Shown here one piece after another: positions 55,919-64,000 of a DNA stretch of 64,000 nt (position 1 is the stretch's first letter; each line of letters begins with the position of its first letter). The position numbers and the translations under genes are program-made. Source of the DNA: Proteles cristata cristata (lineage: Eukaryota > Chordata > Mammalia > Carnivora > Hyaenidae); NCBI GenBank assembly GCA_017311185.1, contig JAESUZ010002387.1:496001-560000 (forward strand), given 5' to 3'. The notes under the pieces were generated by a model. That model ran no database searches and was not told where the DNA came from. It saw nothing but the letters and a program-made list of their open reading frames with translations.

Positions 55919-57199
55919 AAACTAAGGTCTCAGCAATTTTATCTTTTCTGTGGGCCCAAATTTCATTCTCGAGAAATAACAAGAAAACCCTGTTCATAGG
56001 ACGTTGTGCCCGATAGGTAAGACTCGACCAAGTTATTTGCCAAGGAGGCATTGCCATGGAAACAGCGGGCCAAGTTTTCATCTAAAGAGTTGAAAATTAA
56101 GGAAATTCAGGTCTCAAATCTAGGCTTCAGGAGACATTCTGGCTTTGGGAAGAAAGGAAAGAAACTGCCCATGACCCTGGAAGTCACACCAGCTAGAAAA
56201 TACCAGGTCACATGCCCCTCGAGCTAAACGTTCTCCTTTATAGCTAGTTGTAGAATCACCAGAGAGAAAAAGAAACAGTTGTCTGTGTGCTTTTCCCTGT
56301 CAAAAATGGATCTGCAATTTGCTTGAAGGAAAAAGCCTCCCTAGTCTCTCCACGAGGAAAGGTAGGCAGGGTTTCCCTCTGTCAAGCCGGCACTGTCCCT
56401 CTTCTGTGCCCCATCACCCGGGAAGCTTGTGTCATTTCAACTTGAGCTCTGCGAATTTATGTTTTCCTGTGGAGGTCAGAGCGGCTTGCTGACCTCATAC
56501 ATCCCAGGCTTTAACACAATGTGCGGCCCCTCATAGGCAACTACCAATGTCGCCGAGCTGGTGAATTAATTATCAAGCTTGGATAATAGGTCTGACATAT
56601 TTTGTGTTTGCTTCAGTCTATTTTGGATTTGCCTGATGAATTCCATCAATGTACCCTTAGAACCTTTTCTTTTTCTGAGAAACGGAATTTGGATCAAACT
56701 AATGATCAAATTTTGTTCAGAACCCATACATTTAAGCACATTTCCTCTGTCAAAATTCCTGCTAACATTGAAAACAGATCCCTCATCTACCTTTCCCCTA
56801 AGAGGTGTCAGGAAGGAGGTGGCAACCTGTAGAAACCTAACTCTCTACTAAGTAGAGAAAACAAGCTCATGCTGCTTAAAAATAGACATTTCTAGAGACA
56901 GGGTAATGTGGACATGTGTAGATTTCTGGACTGTCTCCATTCCAAGGCTTCTGTGAGTTCCTGAAAGGAAGCCAATGCTCGAATCTGTCTAAATTACATT
57001 GGGCTGCTGGGAGGGTCATCAGGTCACGTCAAAAAGAGACGCTGAAAAACAACAAGAGTAATGGCTGTTTCTCCCTGAAACCTAGAAGGACCTTAACGGA
57101 TACCATCAGACAGGCTGCAGGACATTTCTAAGAAAGGAGTCGAGGCAGGCAAAACAGACTAAAATGGCAAATCCATTCAGTCAATTCCCAAGATCCTGT
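55919..57199. other. Unique sequence; unrecognised frames
   Basis: Two overlapping plus frames at 56579-56851 are unassigned. A possible RFX-type palindrome lies at 56050-56063. No repeat named. Confidence 0.4.
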
Positions 57200-57890
57200 C
57201 TATTTTCTGGTTGTTCATTCATTTAATCCTTCGTATTCACCCTAAAAATATTTTTGAGCACTCACTTTGCTAGGGTAAAGAGTAACCAAGCTAATTATCC
57301 ACTTGAGAATCAGTGATTTAACCACTGAGTATGTGTGAGCACCATATTGGACACGAGGCTTCCCAGGGTGGGCAGACCTGCCATAGTTCCTGCAGCATGG
57401 AGCTAGCTCGAAGTCTAGCAAGGGAATCAGACATAAAACAAAGAAACAAAATATAGCTCTAAGCTGATAGACAGGCTTTAAAAGCAAACTTGTTAGATTA
57501 TTAAGAGAGGGACCTACTCTTCATGTGGTAGGAGGAAAGACTGCTTTGAAGACATGGCATTTGATTTGAGAAGTGAAGGAAGAGTCTGATGGTCAGGAAT
57601 GGAAGCAAGAGCCTTCCGGGCTGAGAGAGAGTATGTGTGCAGGCTTCAGGGTAAAAGAAAAACTAGCATGCAATGAGAGAAAGAGCGAGACTTCTTCATT
57701 CCAGCAGTGAGACTGTGAGGACAAAAAGGGACCAGATCCTAGGTAGCCCACAAGGCATATTAAGGATTTTCATTTTATCCAAGGTGCAATGAAAAAAAAG
57801 AGAGAGAGAGGAAGAAAGAGAGAGAGAACATCATATACAGTAAAGATCACTGTGGCTACTGCATAGAGACCGAGTTGGAAGATGATCATG
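57200..57890 (-). mobile_element. L2, antisense
   Basis: Antisense L2 order: 'agcactcactttgctagggtaaagag', 'ctgcagcatggagctagctcgaagtctagcaaggg', 'acatggcatttgatttgagaagtgaagg', 'aaaaagggaccagatcctaggtagcccacaaggcatattaaggattttcattttatccaaggtgcaatg', 'aagatcactgtggctactgcatagagaccg'. Confidence 0.72.
57790..57830 (+). repeat. GA-rich simple repeat
   Basis: An A-run and (GA)n/GAAA expansion within the antisense L2. Confidence 0.85.
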
Positions 57891-58384
57891 CTCATTACAA
57901 AACGGTTGTCTCTCGGGTCCTAACCTCCCCCGGCAGCCCCTGCTGGCTGATACTGGAGCCGAAAATCTGCAAAGTGCTTCCTCTTTGCCCACTGCTACTC
58001 CTCCGTCTCAGGCTCTTCCAAAGGGATACATCTCTGAGAGACAAGAAGGCTGGAATGCAGGGGCCCAGGAAGCAGCGAATGGACTCCCCCTGTTTCTAGT
58101 TTCTGCTTCGGGTCCACATGGCCCAGAAACAGATCTTCCACTCAGCAAGAGGAGTTGTTCTGGGCTTTTTGGACATTCCTAGAACCAGCCCCAGTGAACC
58201 GCTAGCTAGCTGGGCAGTGCCCCTTCCTCAGAAAAGGGAGTCCCAAGTCTGGGATGGCAACAGAAACCATCCATAACAGAGCACAAAGGGGAATGAGTTT
58301 TTAAGAGGTACAGAAGTTCAGGGACCTATGGACGATGACACTAATGATCTCATACATGTGCTATTGGACTCACAGAAGGAGAGA
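57891..58384. other. Unique sequence, no gene seen
   Basis: Two overlapping frames of 65-74 codons, unrecognised. Confidence 0.4.
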
Positions 58385-60030
58385 AAAAAGAAGTGGGGAC
58401 AGAAAACTATTTAAAGAAATAATGATCAAACATTGAAGAGGAAGGAACACTCCCTAGCTTGTTTTATGAAGCTGACATTATCTTCATTATCCTGATACCT
58501 AAAACGAACCCCCAAAGCAGACCCCTCTTCTCTCAAAAGATACCAGCATGCTTAACAAACATAGATTCAAAAAGTCCTTAACGAATTAAATCGAGCCAAG
58601 AAACATATAAAAATGATAGTGTATCAAGTGGGATTTAGGCCACAAATATAATATTGGTTTGACATTCAACAGACTATAAAAGAAAAACCATAAGATCATG
58701 CCAATAGATGCAGTAAAAGCATTTGACAAAGTTCAACAACCACTGGTGACTTAAACAACAACAACACAGTAAACTAGGAATTAATGATTTCCCTCCGTTT
58801 CATAAAGGGCATCCACAAAAATCCAACAGTGGTAAACACTGAACTCTATTCTTTCAAGACTGAGAATAAAACAAGAATATCCTCTTTCATCTCTTCTATT
58901 CATTATTATACTGGAGAGCTTCGTGCTTAAAGCAAGAAAGGAAATCAAATATGTAAAGATTTAATAATAACAACAACAATAATAATAAAACTGTTTTTTA
59001 TTCCTAAGCAACGTGTCAAAATCCTAAAAATTCTATTTGAAAATCTGCTAGAATGAAGAAGTATGATGTCACAGAATATATAGTTGAAACACAACAGTAA
59101 TTAAAATGACATTAAAACTATAAAATGCCAGGAATATAGTTGATAAAACAAGTGTGAGACCTATAACACTGAAAACTCTAGAATGTATCTTAGAGGAACA
59201 TGAAAAGAAAGACCTAGATAACTGGGGATCTGTGCCACCGTTGTGGATTGGAAACCCCCTCAGAATTCTTAAGATGCCAGTTCTCTTCAATTCATATACA
59301 GATTTGATACAATCTCCATCAAAATCCTAACAATCCTTTTTTTTTCTTACAGAAATTGACAAGTTATCTTTTTTTTAATGTATATGACATGTCAAAAAGC
59401 AATTAGAATAATCAGAAGAGCCTTGGGGAAAAGCCAAGCTTGATGAATTACATTCTCTTGATTTCAAGACTTACTATAAAGCAAGGGTAACAAGTCAATA
59501 GGGCCTTGAGATCAGGATAAACAAATACATCTGTGGAAAAGAATAGAGGCCAGGAATAGATTCACACTTACATAGTCAATTAATTTTCATCAAAGGTGCA
59601 AAAGTAAATCGGTGAAGAGAGGAAAATCATTCTGACAATTGGTTCTGGAACCACCGGATTTCTATGTGAAAAAGATGAGGCAGCACCCCTGCGTCCCCTC
59701 TTGCACGATAATTAATTTGAGATGGATCATGTAGTTATATGTAGAAGCTCACGCTGTAAAGTTTCTAGAAGAAGACAGAGGAAAACGTGTCTCCAACCTT
59801 TATTGGCAAAGCTCTCTTAGAACTCAAAAAGCACTCATGTTAGGGGGGAAAAAACTAAGATTTTACCTGCTCTCAAAAATATCACTAAGTAAATGACTTA
59901 GAATGCTATAGGCTCATGGAAAACTTTCACAAACGTATCTAACAAACAAGTTTTATCTAAAATATACAAAGAACCAAAACAACTCACTTAGAAGACATGT
60001 ATGTACCCCAGTGAAAAATGGACTGAAAGT
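58385..60030 (+). mobile_element. L1 ORF2 remnant, 1.6 kb
   Basis: 'aatgatagtgtatcaagtgggatttaggccacaaatataatattggtttgac', 'aagatcatgccaatagatgcagtaaaagcatttgacaaagttcaacaacc', 'gggcatccacaaaaatccaacagtggtaaacactg', 'gatagttgataaaacaagtgtgagacctataacactgaaa', 'cttgatgaattacattctcttgatttcaagacttactataaagc', 'aaatatacaaagaaccaaaacaactca' run in ORF2 order. Many stops and indels; one (AAT/AAC)n stretch at 58965-58988. Confidence 0.85.
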
Positions 60031-60329
60031 GAGGCACCTGGGTTGCTCAGTCAGTTAAGTGTCTGACTCTTGATCTCGGCTCTGGTCATGATCTCACAGT
60101 TCGTGGAAGCAAGCCCCACATCAGGCTCCTCGCTGACAGTGTGGATCCTACTTGGGATTCTCTCTCTCCCTTCAGTGCAAGTGGCGATCACATGGTTTCT
60201 GAGTTTGAGCCTCGAGGAGTTTTCTGCACCGACAGCATGGAGCCTGCTTGGGATTCTCTCTCTCCCTCTCTCTCTGCTCCTACTCTGCTCACGCTGTCTC
60301 TGTCGCTCTCAAATAAACTTAAAAAAAAA
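60031..60329 (+). mobile_element. Carnivore SINE with a duplicated body
   Basis: Head 'gaggcacctgggttgctcagtcagttaagtgtctgactcttgatctcggctctggtc', then two tandem versions of the segment that runs from the B-box region to the start of the CT tract (60090-60170 and 60186-60266, 81 bp each, diverged, joined by 15 bp). One tail only. It is about 300 bp against the usual 200-220. Confidence 0.85.
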
Positions 60330-60394
60330 TACATAGGTGTTACAGATGATGTTACAGAAAATATTTAATCACATAAGGAATTCACAATTAATTT

Positions 60395-60600
60395 TAAGTG
60401 AAAATCCCAGCTGATTAAATAGGATGTACGGTCTGATTCCCAATTTGGAAAATGTGGTTCCCTGTGTATGTAGAGAGAAGAAAAAGCTGTAGGAATTTAT
60501 ACCAAAATGTTATCTATTTCTGGGTGGTGGAATTACGTATGATTTTAATTTTATGTCTTGATGTTTTTGGCATTTTAGAAATTGTCAGCAGTGGGTCTAT
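60395..60600 (+). mobile_element. Old L1 3' UTR fragment
   Basis: 'ggtctgattcccaatttgg', 'gtatgtagagagaagaaaaagctgtaggaatttataccaaaatgttatctatttctgggtggtggaattacgtatgattttaattttatgtc' is a recurrent old L1 3' UTR motif. Confidence 0.65.
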
Positions 60601-60773
60601 GTTCCCATGACACAGAGGCAGGAAACTACTTTCCAAAGTAAAACCAGAAACAATAGCGCGAAGGAGAAGCTTGGGCTCGGACAAGCACCTGGTCTGGAAT
60701 TCTCCTGAAAGTCGCCTGCCCTCTCTGTTCCTACTCATTCTGTCCCAAGTTTCTTCATGCTTAAAATCAACAT

Positions 60774-61882
60774 GCAGCTCCTCGACCTCAGCTGCAGCAA
60801 TTTCTTACTCGACACATCTCCAAAGGCAAGGGAATCAAAAGCAAAAATGAACTATTGGGACCTCATCAAGATAAAAAACTTGGAAACAATAAAACAGCAA
60901 AGGAAACAATCAACAAAACTAATGGGCAACCGACAGAATGGGAAAAGATAGTTGCAAATGACATATCGGATAAAGGGCTAGTATCCAAAATCTATAAGGA
61001 ACTCACCAAACTCCACACCCAAAAAATAAATAATCCAGTGAAGAAATGGGCAGAAGACGTGAATAGACAGTTCTCCAAAGAGGACATCCAGATGGCCAAC
61101 AGACACATGAAACGATGCTCAACGTCCCTCACCTTCAGGGAAATACAAATCAAAACCACCCTGAAATACCACCTCACACCAGTCAGAGTGGCTAAAATTA
61201 ACAAATCAGGAGACTCTAGATGCTGGCGAGGATGTGGAGAAAAGGGCACCCTGATGGTGGGAATGTAAACTGGTGCAACCCCTCTGGAAAACAGTGTGGA
61301 GCTTCCTCAAAAAAATGAACACTAGAACTCCCCTATGACCCAGCAATAGCACTGCTAGGAATTTGCTCAAGGGATACAGGAATGCTGATGCATAGGGGCA
61401 CATGGACCCCAATGTTCATAGCAGCACTCTCAACAATAGCCAAAACGTGGGAAGAGCCTAAATGTCCATCAACTGATGAATGGATCAAGATGCGGTTTAT
61501 CTATACAATGGAATACTACATGGCAATGAGAAATAATGAAATCTGGCCGTGTGTAGCAACATGGATGGAACTCGAGGGTACTATGCTAAGTGAAACAAGT
61601 CAGACAGAGAAAGACAGATACCATATTTTTTCACTCATAAGTGGAACAGAAGAAACTTAACAGAAGACCATGGGAAAGGGGAAGGGGAGAAAATAGTTAC
61701 AGAGAGGGAGGGAGGGAAACCATAAGAGACTCTTAAATACAGAGAACAAACTGAGGGCTGATGGGGGTGGGGGGAGGGGAAAATGGGTGACGGGCACTGA
61801 GGAGTGCACTTGTTGGGATGAGCACTGGGTGTTATATAGAAACTAACTTGGCAATAAACTATATTTTTAAAATTAAAAAAAA
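60774..61882 (+). mobile_element. Young L1 3' end, 1.1 kb, with perfect 12-bp TSD
   Basis: Starts within ORF2 and runs through its C-terminal region: the 'aaggcaagggaatcaaaagc' segment, 'aaatgggcagaagacgtgaatagacagttctccaaag', 'ctgatggtgggaatgtaaactggtgcaacccctctgg', then a purine-rich 3' UTR and 'gcactgggtgttatatagaaactaacttggcaataaac' before poly-A. TSD taaaatcaacat lies at 60762-60773 and 61883-61894, identical. Frames of 137 and 92 codons are ORF2 remnants, shifted against each other, so no intact protein remains. Confidence 0.96.
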
Positions 61883-61964
61883 TAAAATCAACATATCTAC
61901 TATTCTCACCTACTTCACATTATTGTAGAGATGGCAAAGTATGTATTATTTGTAAAAGCAATTT

Positions 61965-62179
61965 TATTTATTTTTTAAAAAGTTTTAACATTTATTTATT
62001 TTTGAGAGACAGAGCACGAGCAAGGGAAGGGCAGAGAGAGAGGGAGACAGAATCTGAAGCAGGCTCCAGGCTCTGAGCTGTCAGCACAGAGCCCAATGCA
62101 GGGCTCGATCTCATGGACCACAAGATCATGACCTGAGCTGAAGTTGGATGCTTAACCAACTGAGCCACCTAGCCATCCC
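61965..62179 (-). mobile_element. Felid tRNA-Lys SINE, antisense, with TSD
   Basis: 'aaaaagttttaacatttatttatttttgagagacagagcacgag', 'caggctctgagctgtcagcacagagcccaatgcagggctcgatc', 'ccaactgagccacctagccatccc'. TSD tgtaaaagcaattt / tgtaaaaagcaattt lies at 61951-61964 and 62180-62194. Confidence 0.93.
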
Positions 62180-62220
62180 TGTAAAAAGCAATTTAAAAAA
62201 AAACAAAAAACTCTAAAGTA

Positions 62221-62455
62221 GGGCACTGGGTAGCTCAGTCAGTTAAGCATCCAACTCTTGATTTTGGCTCAGGTCAAGATCCCAGAGTCTGGGATCGAGC
62301 CCCACATTGGGCTCCAAGCTGAGAATGGAGTCTGCTTAAGATCCTCTCTCTCTCTCTGCTGCTCTCTCTCCCTCTCTTCCTCTGCCCCACTCACATACAC
62401 ATTAGCGCTCTCTCCCTAAAAAAAATAAAAATTAAAAATAAGTAAAAATCAAAAA
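62221..62455 (+). mobile_element. Carnivore tRNA-Lys SINE, older type
   Basis: 'gggcactgggtagctcagtcagttaagcatccaactcttgattttggctcaggtcaagatcccagagtctgggatcgagccccacattgggctcc', CT tract, A-rich tail with 'aaaaataag' repeats. Head-to-head with the preceding SINE. Confidence 0.9.
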
Positions 62456-62959
62456 TAAGGCACTGCAAAACTATGAGGTCAAGTTGATAGATTTCTGTGT
62501 CCTCTGCCAGGTCACCACCATCTATCTGCCTCGGTTGCCTGTGTGCCCAGCTGGATGAATTGCCCCCAACCCGGGCCAGCCTCTTGCCGAGTTATTACGA
62601 AGTTAATACATAATACTTAAAGGAAGTCCATTGCTCTAAATTAATTTGATCAATAAGTCTAGATAATGTACTTTCAGGCCCATGCAGATTAGAAGAATTA
62701 GTGACTGGGGTTGGCCTCATTGTGAAACAATGGCAAGCTGTCTTATTTAAGGAGACAAGGGCGAAGGGAGATGATCAGTCAGGAGTGGAAAAGGAATGGC
62801 ATTAATATAGGGCATCCACTGGCTGAAGACATCAATTTCCTTCCTGTTAAACAAGAGCACATCCCATAAAGCCTGACCCTCCTTCTCAGAACAGAAGCGC
62901 TGTGACAGCCGTGTGTTGTTACTTTTTATTAAATAAAAACAGCGTTTTAGCGTTTCTCG
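62456..62959. other. Unique sequence, no gene seen
   Basis: No repeat or coding signal recognised. The 104-codon minus frame at 63061-62747 overlaps an L2 tail. Confidence 0.45.
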
Positions 62960-63065
62960 TAAGTTATGAGACCAGGAACTCGGCCTTTCTGCGGAGCCCC
63001 TGGACCCTGCAAGGCACCAAGCACAAAGCAAGCCCTCGATATTTATTAATGAATAAATCAAAGAA
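62960..63065 (+). mobile_element. L2 3' end
   Basis: 'ctggaccctgcaaggcaccaagcacaaagcaagccctcgatatttattaatgaataaatca' is the L2 3' terminus. Confidence 0.7.
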
Positions 63066-63184
63066 AATGACGCAAAGCAACGATAAACTTGTGCTTACAC
63101 ATTTAGACCCTTTCCATTGAGAAATCTAAAAGGATAAAGCCTTTTCATTAGCATTTGTCACAGTTGAAGTTTTATATTTTAGGG

Positions 63185-63345
63185 GCAGTCCATTACCATC
63201 TGTCTTCCCTGCTAGCTTGGGAATCTCAAAGAGCAGGTACCATATTCAGTTCTGCTCATGACTGTATTCTCAGTACCCAACAAGCTCCCTAAAATGACTA
63301 GGCGGTCAATGAGTACTTATTGAATACATAAATGAAAGGATTTGT
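63185..63345 (+). mobile_element. L2 3' end
   Basis: 'ctagcttgggaatctcaaagagcaggtaccatattcagttctgctcatgactgtattctcagtacccaacaagctccctaaaatgactaggcggtcaatgagtacttattgaatacataaatgaa' is a clear L2 3' terminus. It supplies the C-terminal residues of the minus frame 63864-63298. Confidence 0.82.
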
Positions 63346-64000
63346 ATCAGAAAAAAGTATCTGTCCATTTCCAAACCATGGCAAGGTACCACTTCCTTCT
63401 TTGAAAATTTTCCTTTTCATCACTGCCCCCCACCAACCCTCTCTGGCCTTTCCCATACACGCTCCGCCATGTTTGGGGCTGAGAGAATGACTCAGAAAGC
63501 AGGAAGAATCAGGGATGACACACGTCACTGGTGTGGATGCTAATTTGATGCGATTGCCCGGTATTGATGGTTGAAAGAGGGGCCTCCAATCGTGGCTCAC
63601 ACAGTTTGGGCTACTTTTCACTAAAATGATCTCGTCGGTCTCATGAAGCCTGTTGTTTTCATTTTTTTCGCCCCCCCCCAAAGCACCTTTCAAACACATT
63701 GTCACCTCAGCTCCAAGATGGTCCATCATTTTTCTCAATCTCCCACCCTTCCCCTCCCCCTTCATACCTGCTGGGCGGGCCAGCACCCCCAAGCTTTCAT
63801 TTCCTGCACTTAAGTCTGATGACATGCTGTTTGGGGGTTCATGTTCATGCTTCAAGTCCACCAAAAACTAAAAAAATAGTAATAATAGTAATTGGAAAAT
63901 AAATTACAACCCCTCAGAGTCTCGCTATAGCTCTGTCTAATTATCCGGCGAATCGCCACAGGCACAGAACAAAATCGCACTGTTAACTGTGAGTCACTCA
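63346..64000. other. Unique sequence; chance open frame
   Basis: A 188-codon minus frame (63864-63298) starts here and ends within the L2 tail. It has no recognised domain and is treated as chance. C-run at about 63671-63679. Confidence 0.4.

Noticed and set aside
55403..55999. 198-codon Pro/His/Thr-rich plus frame
   Set aside because: Produced by the C-rich low-complexity tract. Minus frames over the same bases are Gly/Trp/Val-rich and equally artificial.
60855..61268. 137-codon frame with clear protein similarity
   Set aside because: This is the C-terminal part of L1 ORF2 in a 5'-truncated copy, followed by a frameshift; not a host gene.
63298..63864. 188-codon minus frame
   Set aside because: Its C-terminal residues come from an L2 3' end, and the rest has no recognisable domain.
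1..64000. CRISPR array, prophage, operon or other prokaryotic system
   Set aside because: No regularly spaced repeats, no dense operonic frames. The repeat content is mammalian throughout.
1..64000. Endogenous retroviral gag, pol or env genes
   Set aside because: Only LTR-class repeats were recognised (10735-11240, 25690-27540); no viral protein-coding segment could be identified in any frame.

Overview
This window reads as non-coding nuclear DNA from a carnivoran mammal, most likely a cat (Felidae). The main evidence is about 27 copies of the tRNA-Lys-derived carnivore SINE, many of the felid form. That form has a tRNA-like head (…GGTGGCTCAGTCGG…GGTTCGAGCCC…), a GCTGACAGCTCAGAGCCTGGAGCC body, a (CT)n stretch and an AATAAA-rich tail. 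Carnivoran LINE-1 3' ends accompany them. Older mammalian layers (MIR, L2, an MLT1-like MaLR LTR, a Tigger-type DNA transposon, a hAT-type element) lie underneath. I found no intact protein-coding gene, no exon I can name, no rRNA or functional tRNA gene, no CRISPR array and no prokaryotic or viral system. The open frames of 60-198 codons are what random and repeat DNA produces; many sit in SINEs, L1s, MIRs or low-complexity tracts. The window is best described as intergenic or intronic.

Layout. 0-12 kb: mostly unique DNA with old MIR/L2/L1 pieces, scattered SINEs, a probable ERVL-class LTR and a (TAGA)n microsatellite. 12-18.4 kb: a dense graveyard of L1/HAL1-like fragments, split by SINEs and by a (CTTT)n tract. 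18.4-23 kb: SINEs, a 229-bp CT tract, then 2 kb of mostly unique sequence. 23-27.5 kb: the most informative nest. A roughly 2.4-kb old L1 carries an antisense young L1 tail and two SINEs; next to it an MLT1-like LTR is split by an L1 tail, a SINE and a second L1 with a perfect 17-bp target-site duplication (TSD). 27.5-36 kb: mostly unique DNA with one L2 and two SINEs. 36-39.1 kb: antisense L1 pieces with two SINEs. 39-48 kb: AT-rich unique DNA with a Tigger-like element, L2 pieces and a 30-bp tandem duplication. 48-49.2 kb: a young L1 tail and a SINE with perfect TSDs. 49.2-57 kb: by eye more GC/CpG-rich, mostly unique, ending in a strongly strand-asymmetric C-rich tract. 57-64 kb: an antisense L2, L1 ORF2 remains, a SINE with an internal duplication, a young 1.1-kb L1 tail with TSD, two convergent SINEs and L2 tails.

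Nothing here works together as genes do. What can be read is the insertion history, from nesting and TSDs: MIR/L2 first, then the LTR and DNA transposons and old L1, then old carnivore SINEs, then felid SINEs and young L1 tails. No previously undescribed biological system is evident. The most useful leads are the nested loci, the SINE strand bias, the SINE with a duplicated body, and several unusual DNA-structure motifs (20-bp palindrome, paired CGCTAGCG, Z-DNA tract, C-rich tract). Family names come from recalled consensus sequences, not from a database search.
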